This document shows positions 6,058 through 10,413 of a DNA stretch of 10,413 nt, piece after piece; position 1 is the first letter of the stretch; every line of letters begins with the position of its first letter. The notes beneath the pieces are model-generated. The model was not told the origin of the DNA and did no database searches. It was given only the letters and a program-made list of their open reading frames with translations. This DNA comes from Pseudolabrys sp. Its GTDB lineage: Bacteria > Pseudomonadota > Alphaproteobacteria > Rhizobiales > Xanthobacteraceae. A program made the translations under genes and the position numbers. The stretch is from assembly GCA_019246455.1 (NCBI GenBank), contig JAFAQJ010000447.1, positions 1-10,413 of the forward strand, written 5' to 3'.

Positions 6058-7548
6058 TTAGCTCGCGAGTGGCGGCTTGATGCCCGAGAAGAACAGCCAC
6101 GAGATCAAGAGCCCGACCCAGATGACGAAGCCGAACAGGCTGACAAGATAAACAGCGGCGAGCTTGCCGACGCCTTCAGCCCACAGCTTCTTGAAGTTCG
6201 AAAGAACGCCGATCGAGAAGAATGTCAGGATGAAGAAGATCACCCGGAACGTGTTGGCCTCGCCGACGGCCGCGGGGAGCTTGGTGGCGATCGCCGGACC
6301 CGTACCGAGCGCAAGATAAAGCCCGGCGGCGAACGTCACGATGAAACCAAGAATAAACTTCGGGAAGCGTTGCCAGATCTCGGCCGGTTTCGCCTTCTCG
6401 CCTTTGACGTTGATGTAATTCGTCCAGACGTAGCCGAGGATGAAGGCCCAGATGCCGATGAAGATGTCGATGAAAATCTTCACGGTCGTCGTGGTGCCGA
6501 GAATCCAGCCCGGCTGATACTTGATGCCCTCGGCCGCGGCTTGCGCCATGATTAGCGATTCGGTGATGCCGCCGCCGGCGACGGCCGCGCCGTCTGTCTT
6601 GATCGCAAGGCCCATCCAGGCGCCGGCGACCAGCGGTTCGTGCGATAGGAAAGTTTGCGCGAGGAACGGCAGGATCAGCACTTCGACCACTGCGAAGACG
6701 ACAACCAGGGAGGACACCACGACTGGCACGGCCGGCCGGGCGCGGATCGCGCCGCCGGTCGCAATCGAGGCTGCAACGCCGCAGATCGATATGCCGGACG
6801 CGAGCGGCGCCGACCATTCACGGCTGAAGCCGAACCATTTGCGGGCGACGAAATAGACGACCGCCCAATAGATCAGATAGGCCTCGATGATCGCCGCGAC
6901 ACCGCGCAGCAGTAACGACGAGGCGAGATTGAGACGGCCGGCGGCGGTCACCGCGAGCGCGCCACCAAGAATGACGATGGCGATCTTGATATAGAGCTCG
7001 GGCCGCACCGCCTCGCGAATCCATTCGGCAAAGCGCGGGAAGAAGTTGGCGATGACGAGGCCGGCGATGAGCGCGAAGATATAGCCGCCTTCGTTAGTCA
7101 ATTTTAGCGACCACGAAAGGCCGAATTTTTGAAGATCGGCTGGCGTCACCGCGGCGAAGTTGGCGTAAGAGCCGATAATCCAGGCGCCATAGGCGATCCA
7201 GAACACGAAGGTGAAGGCGACGGCGAATTTGCGGACATCGGCGCCGAGCGCCGCGGCGGTGGCGCTCAACACCGCGAGCAAAGCCAGATACGTCGTGATG
7301 AAGGCGCCGCCACCGCCGAGTTCGGCGTAAGCTTTGGCAACGGGAACGAGCGCCTTGCCGGGGTCGGTCCAAACCGATGTAGTGACAACCCAACCGAGGA
7401 GATCGGAGCCGAACAAAGAAGCCAGCGCGAGCACGAAAACACCGAGGCCGATGATGACCGACAACCAGTCTTCGCTGATGCGCGGCGTTAACGAGACGTT
7501 GTCAGCACGCCGTTCTTTCCAGTCGGCGGCCGTAGAAACATTCGACAT
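6058..7548 (-). CDS. YeiH/UPF0324 family putative sulfate (sulfur-anion) exporter, long form
   Basis: This 496-residue polytopic membrane protein belongs to the YeiH family (Cons_hypoth698, UPF0324), whose signature is seen in SGISICGVAASIATGGAIRA (251-270). Roughly eleven or twelve hydrophobic segments can be drawn, at about 29-47, 82-102, 108-130, 155-170, 186-204, 213-236, 250-267, 276-297, 345-373, 397-417, 432-450 and 462-488. YeiH of E. coli has about 349 residues, so this is a long form with an added N-terminal region and wider loops. The family includes TauZ, proposed to export sulfate during taurine breakdown; the substrate here is unproven. Leading an operon with cysJ, cysI and cysG suggests export or balance of sulfite or sulfate. 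I chose the ATG at 7548 because it has GGGAG six to seven bases upstream. An in-frame ATG at 7569 would add MKSRELA but has no ribosome site. Confidence 0.85.
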   Translation of the reverse strand: MSNVSTAADWKERRADNVSLTPRISEDWLSVIIGLGVFVLALASLFGSDLLGWVVTTSVWTDPGKALVPVAKAYAELGGGGAFITTYLALLAVLSATAAALGADVRKFAVAFTFVFWIAYGAWIIGSYANFAAVTPADLQKFGLSWSLKLTNEGGYIFALIAGLVIANFFPRFAEWIREAVRPELYIKIAIVILGGALAVTAAGRLNLASSLLLRGVAAIIEAYLIYWAVVYFVARKWFGFSREWSAPLASGISICGVAASIATGGAIRARPAVPVVVSSLVVVFAVVEVLILPFLAQTFLSHEPLVAGAWMGLAIKTDGAAVAGGGITESLIMAQAAAEGIKYQPGWILGTTTTVKIFIDIFIGIWAFILGYVWTNYINVKGEKAKPAEIWQRFPKFILGFIVTFAAGLYLALGTGPAIATKLPAAVGEANTFRVIFFILTFFSIGVLSNFKKLWAEGVGKLAAVYLVSLFGFVIWVGLLISWLFFSGIKPPLAS

Positions 7549-7551
7549 TGC

Positions 7552-7578
7552 CAGCTCCCGCGATTTCATCAGGAGCTG
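7552..7578 (-). promoter_or_regulatory. Hairpin covering the ribosome binding site of the exporter gene
   Basis: In mRNA sense CAGCTCC (7578-7572) is the exact reverse complement of GGAGCTG (7558-7552). The stem extends inward by a T-G and a G-C pair to nine pairs, leaving a nine-base loop (7569-7561) that contains the alternative upstream ATG. The 3' arm includes the GGGAG Shine-Dalgarno sequence of the preferred start at 7548, so the folded RNA would hide it. This could be translational control or, as DNA, an inverted-repeat operator. The pairing is seen directly; the function is inferred. Confidence 0.5.
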
Positions 7579-7579
7579 T

Positions 7580-7609
7580 TAAATAGAAGACGGTTTTGTT
7601 CCGGTGCAA
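7580..7609 (-). promoter_or_regulatory. Candidate proximal promoter of the exporter-cysJIG operon
   Basis: TTGCAC (7609-7604) and TATTTA (7585-7580) are separated by 18 bases, a moderate sigma-70-type match. A transcript starting about seven bases after the -10 box would begin near 7573, inside the 5' arm of the hairpin, and so would mostly lack it. No other support is available. Confidence 0.3.
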
Positions 7610-7636
7610 TAGAGGCCGGAAAATAAGAAGAAATGG

Positions 7637-7645
7637 GTTATATCA
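7637..7645 (-). promoter_or_regulatory. Candidate distal promoter (extended -10) of the exporter-cysJIG operon
   Basis: TGATATAAC (7645-7637) matches the extended -10 pattern TG-N-TATAAT with one mismatch. The -35 region at normal spacing (AATGTC) is poor, as is common for extended -10 promoters. A start near 7630 would give a leader of about 80 bases that includes the complete hairpin over the ribosome site. It lies in the most AT-rich patch of the gap. Confidence 0.3.
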
Positions 7646-7846
7646 AACGGCAGCGGCGCGACATTTGTTCTTCTTTTCCGTCCGCGATTGGAAGAGCCGA
7701 CTACCCTGTTCCGCCGGCTAGAACGCGGCAGCAGCCTTGAGGCGGAACTGGGCGCGTTCGAAATTGTCGAGATCGAGGCGGAAGTCTGATTGGCGGACGG
7801 GCGTCCCACGACTTGCGGCTAGTATGTGATATGTGGCTGGGGCCAT

Positions 7847-10413
7847 TTAGTGAAAGTTGCGGCCTTTTGGCATTACCGTCTCCGGCACCATCGCCGAACG
7901 GTCTTTCAGTAATGTGACAAGGGCGTCGCCCGAACGCGGATGCCCCCTGACGTTCGGCTTGCGTCCCACTTCGTCGCCCGGCATGGGCCGTAATCCTCCG
8001 GCATCTTCCGACAATCGCCGGAGCAGCGGCGTCAAATCCTCCATATGCTCGGTGACGATGTGAATGACACCGGCTTCATTTTGTAATTTTCCTGTCACGG
8101 CAACGACACGGGCGCCGAGCACGATAGGACGAAAGCGCTCGAATGTCGGAATCCAGAGGATGACGTTGGCGATACCGCCTTCATCTTCGAGTGTCATAAA
8201 AATCGCTTTGCCTTCGCCCGGCCGCTGACGCACCAGAACAAGTCCCGCCACCGTGACCCGCGTGCCATTGGGCACTTGCGGCAACGTGTCATGTGCAAGG
8301 ATACCGCGCGCATTCAGTTCGTCGCGCAGGAACGACATAGGGTGGGCGTGCAGAGACAGATGCAGATGTCGGTAGTCTTCGATCACTTGCTGACCGGGCG
8401 GCATGGGCGGCAAGGCGACGTCCGGTTCGAGTTCCGGCATCGATACACGCGCCAGCAATGGTAGATCGTCTTTATCGCCGGCACGCTGCAACGCCTTCAC
8501 CGCCCATAGCGCTTCGCGCCGGCTTAACCCAAGCGAGCCAAATGCGTCCGCCACTGCGAGCCTTTCCAGTGCCGAAGGTTTGAGCTTCGTGCGCAGCCAC
8601 AGATCGCGGATGGAATCGAAACCGACGCCGCGGACCGCTTCGATTTTCCTCGCATCGGCTTCGGAGAAGCCGCTGATTTGCCGGAAACCGAGCCGCAAGG
8701 CGTGCGTCGAACGTACCGAACCACGCATCTCGGCATGACGTGGATGCAAACGATCGCCGGCGGTGACACCCTGCTCCAATGTGCAATCCCAATTCGAACG
8801 ATTGATGTCGGGCGGCCGCACCGCGACGCCATGCTCCTCGGCATCGCGCACCAGTTGGGCCGTGGCGTAAAACCCCATCGGCTGGCTGTTAAGCAAGGCA
8901 GCCGCAAAGACGTCCGGGTAATGGCATTTCATCCAAGCCGAGACATAGACCAGATTGGCGAAACTCGCGGCATGGCTTTCCGGGAAACCGTAGGAGCCGA
9001 AACCTTCGATCTGGCTCCAGCAATCGGTGGCAAACTTTATGTCGTAGCCGCGAGACGTCATGCCTTTGAGGAATTTCTCGCGGAAACTTTCGATGGTGCC
9101 GACGCGTTTGAACGTCGCCATCGCACGACGTAGACGATCGGCCTCGCCGGGCTCGAATCCCGCGCCGACGATGGCGATACGCATCGCCTGCTCCTGGAAC
9201 AGCGGCACACCCAGCGTCTTGTTCAGGATATCCTTCAACTCGTTGGACGGAAAGCGAACCGGTTCTCTGCCCTGCCGACGGCGCAAGTAAGGATGGACCA
9301 TATCGCCCTGGATCGGCCCGGGGCGCACGATCGCGACCTCGATGACGAGATCATAAAATTCCTTCGGTTTGAGCCGCGGCAACATCGACATCTGCGCGCG
9401 GCTTTCGATCTGGAAGACGCCGATCGTGTCGGCGCGCTGGATCATGGCGTAGGTTTCCGGATCCTCATCCTGTTCGGCCAGTGTGCGCGTGACGCCATAA
9501 GACTCCTGCAGCAGCGCAAAGCCACGCCGCAGACAGGTCAGCATGCCAAGTGCCAGAACGTCGACCTTGAGGAGACCGAGCGATTCCAGGTCGTCCTTTT
9601 CCCATTCGATCACGGTGCGGTCTTCCATCGCGGCATTTTCGATCGGCACGACTTCGTCGAGACGCGAGCGCGTAACGACGAATCCGCCGACGTGCTGCGA
9701 CAGATGCCGAGGGAATCCCATCAGTTCGCGCGTCAGCGCCAATGCCTGAAGGAGACGTCGGTCGGAAATGTCGAATCCGGCGCGTTTGGCGCGGCCTTTG
9801 CTGATGCCTTCCATCGACCAGCCCCACATCGTGCCGGATAGCTGGCTGATCGTGTCTTCGGAAAAACCGAACACCTTACCGACGTCGCGGATGGCACTGC
9901 GGCCACGATAACAGATGACGGTCGCGGCGAGACCGGCGCGCTCGCGCGTATAGGTCTTGTAGATGTACTGGATCACCTCCTCGCGCCGTTCATGCTCGAA
10001 ATCGACGTCGATATCGGGTGGCTCCCGCCGCTCGGCGGAGACGAAGCGCTCGAACAATAAATCGGCGGTTGCCGGATCGACCTCGGTGATACCGAGGCAA
10101 TAGCAAATCACCGAATTGGCCGCCGAGCCCCGGCCCTGGCAGAGAATCCCCTTACTGCGCGCGAAGCGCACGATGTCGTGCACAGTGAGGAAAAACGGTG
10201 CGTATTGCAGCTCGCCGATCAGCCGCAGTTCCTCGTTCAGCGCGAAACGGACCTTGTCCGGCATTCCGTTCCGAAAACGCCTTTTCGCACCCTCCTCCGC
10301 GAAGGCGGTCAGCGCCTCCTGCGGTGTCGCGTAGCCACTGCGCTTTTCTTCTGGGTATTCGGTGCCGCGCAGTTCCTCGAGCGAGAACCGGCAACGGTCG
10401 ATAAATCGCGAAG
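7847..10413 (-). CDS. dnaE2: Error-prone DNA polymerase DnaE2/ImuC (partial, last 854 residues)
   Basis: The reading frame is open to the right edge, so the true start and most of the N-terminal PHP domain are outside the window. It begins in the segment leading to TPQEALTAFAEEGAKRRFRN, and the ATG at 10264 is internal. Numbering from the first visible residue, the C-family polymerase core shows CQGRGSAANSVICYCLGI (91-108), catalytic D133 and D135 in PPDIDVDFEHERREEV, HLSQHVGGFVVT (237-248) and the third catalytic aspartate D284 in LLKVDVLALGML. Next come FGSYGFPESHAASFANLVYV, a helix-hairpin-helix segment (about 583-605) and an OB-fold (about 716-790). It ends GRNFH, close to the usual DnaE2 terminus. 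DnaE2 works with ImuA and ImuB in damage-induced mutagenesis and is usually under LexA. Those genes would be expected to the right. The catalytic residues in view are intact. Confidence 0.96.
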   Translation of the reverse strand, partial: SRFIDRCRFSLEELRGTEYPEEKRSGYATPQEALTAFAEEGAKRRFRNGMPDKVRFALNEELRLIGELQYAPFFLTVHDIVRFARSKGILCQGRGSAANSVICYCLGITEVDPATADLLFERFVSAERREPPDIDVDFEHERREEVIQYIYKTYTRERAGLAATVICYRGRSAIRDVGKVFGFSEDTISQLSGTMWGWSMEGISKGRAKRAGFDISDRRLLQALALTRELMGFPRHLSQHVGGFVVTRSRLDEVVPIENAAMEDRTVIEWEKDDLESLGLLKVDVLALGMLTCLRRGFALLQESYGVTRTLAEQDEDPETYAMIQRADTIGVFQIESRAQMSMLPRLKPKEFYDLVIEVAIVRPGPIQGDMVHPYLRRRQGREPVRFPSNELKDILNKTLGVPLFQEQAMRIAIVGAGFEPGEADRLRRAMATFKRVGTIESFREKFLKGMTSRGYDIKFATDCWSQIEGFGSYGFPESHAASFANLVYVSAWMKCHYPDVFAAALLNSQPMGFYATAQLVRDAEEHGVAVRPPDINRSNWDCTLEQGVTAGDRLHPRHAEMRGSVRSTHALRLGFRQISGFSEADARKIEAVRGVGFDSIRDLWLRTKLKPSALERLAVADAFGSLGLSRREALWAVKALQRAGDKDDLPLLARVSMPELEPDVALPPMPPGQQVIEDYRHLHLSLHAHPMSFLRDELNARGILAHDTLPQVPNGTRVTVAGLVLVRQRPGEGKAIFMTLEDEGGIANVILWIPTFERFRPIVLGARVVAVTGKLQNEAGVIHIVTEHMEDLTPLLRRLSEDAGGLRPMPGDEVGRKPNVRGHPRSGDALVTLLKDRSAMVPETVMPKGRNFH

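Larger units (their letters stand above)
7549..7846. other. Intergenic region between dnaE2 and the exporter-cys operon
   Basis: This gap of about 300 bases holds the two candidate promoters and the hairpin listed separately. No intrinsic terminator for dnaE2 is visible: the only nearby palindrome is GGAC-GCCC-GTCC, with a four-base stem and no T run. Two short open frames occupy 7613-7846 on opposite strands, but neither has a ribosome site or a recognisable product. The DNA from 7620 to 7680 is markedly richer in A and T than the genes around it, as expected for a regulatory region. Confidence 0.6.

Noticed and set aside
7549..7569. A seven-residue upstream extension (MKSRELA) of the exporter
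   Set aside because: The ATG at 7569 has no Shine-Dalgarno sequence and sits in a hairpin loop, whereas the ATG at 7548 has GGGAG at proper spacing.
7613..7789. A plus-strand frame open for 58 codons with a protein-like acidic C-terminal stretch (AELGAFEIVEIEAEV)
   Set aside because: It has no ATG or GTG in frame, only a TTG at 7688, and no Shine-Dalgarno sequence. It could be a gene remnant or a shadow, and there is no way to tell from this window.
7796..7807. Short palindrome GGAC-GGGC-GTCC as a dnaE2 terminator
   Set aside because: The stem is only four pairs and no T tract follows on the minus strand, so it does not qualify as an intrinsic terminator.
7718..7846. A 42-codon minus-strand frame whose ATG directly follows the dnaE2 stop (TAA ATG), ending LKAAAAF
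   Set aside because: It has no ribosome site, no recognised family and it overlaps an equally plausible open frame on the other strand. It might be a remnant, but I cannot support it as a gene.
10262..10264. The ATG at 10264 as the start of dnaE2
   Set aside because: The same frame continues upstream to the window edge for another 49 codons with clear DnaE2-like sequence, so this methionine is internal.

Overview
The window looks like chromosomal DNA of a GC-rich alphaproteobacterium, most likely of the Hyphomicrobiales (Rhizobiales) type. That placement is inferred from the style of the proteins: a cytoplasmic NasS/NasT pair, a DnaE2 with an extra segment before its C-terminal helix-hairpin-helix region, and a long YeiH-family protein. 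No rRNA or other marker gene is present to confirm it. All supported genes lie on the minus strand, so transcription runs from right to left. I see no tRNA, rRNA, CRISPR array, insertion sequence or phage gene.

Right part (7847-10413): the last 854 codons of dnaE2 (imuC), the error-prone DNA polymerase of the SOS mutasome. Its N-terminal part lies beyond the right edge. A gap of about 300 bases (7549-7846) follows. It holds candidate promoters and a strong hairpin that covers the ribosome binding site of the next gene.

Middle part (928-7548): a compact assimilatory sulfite-reduction operon. In transcription order it has a long YeiH/UPF0324-type putative sulfur-anion exporter, a 49-residue single-span membrane protein, cysJ (flavoprotein subunit), cysI (siroheme and Fe4S4 hemoprotein subunit) and cysG (siroheme synthase). 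Gaps between genes are 16 to 17 bases, and cysI/cysG overlap by ATGA. CysJ passes electrons from NADPH to CysI, CysI reduces sulfite to sulfide, and CysG makes the siroheme that CysI needs. The membrane proteins may export surplus sulfite or sulfate, which is inference.

Left part (1-827): nasT, an ANTAR-domain antiterminator, overlaps by ATGA with nasS, a cytoplasmic nitrate/nitrite-sensing protein of the NrtA/CmpA fold that runs off the left edge. Siroheme is shared by sulfite and assimilatory nitrite reductases, so this is a plausible junction between a sulfur module and a nitrate-assimilation module further left. The 100-base cysG-nasT gap contains a perfect TTGACA element and two mutually exclusive inverted-repeat pairings.

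No wholly new system is evident. The best leads are the ribosome-binding-site hairpin ahead of the exporter, the unnamed 49-residue membrane protein, the paired long exporter, and the coupling of a NasT/NasS switch to a sulfite reductase operon.
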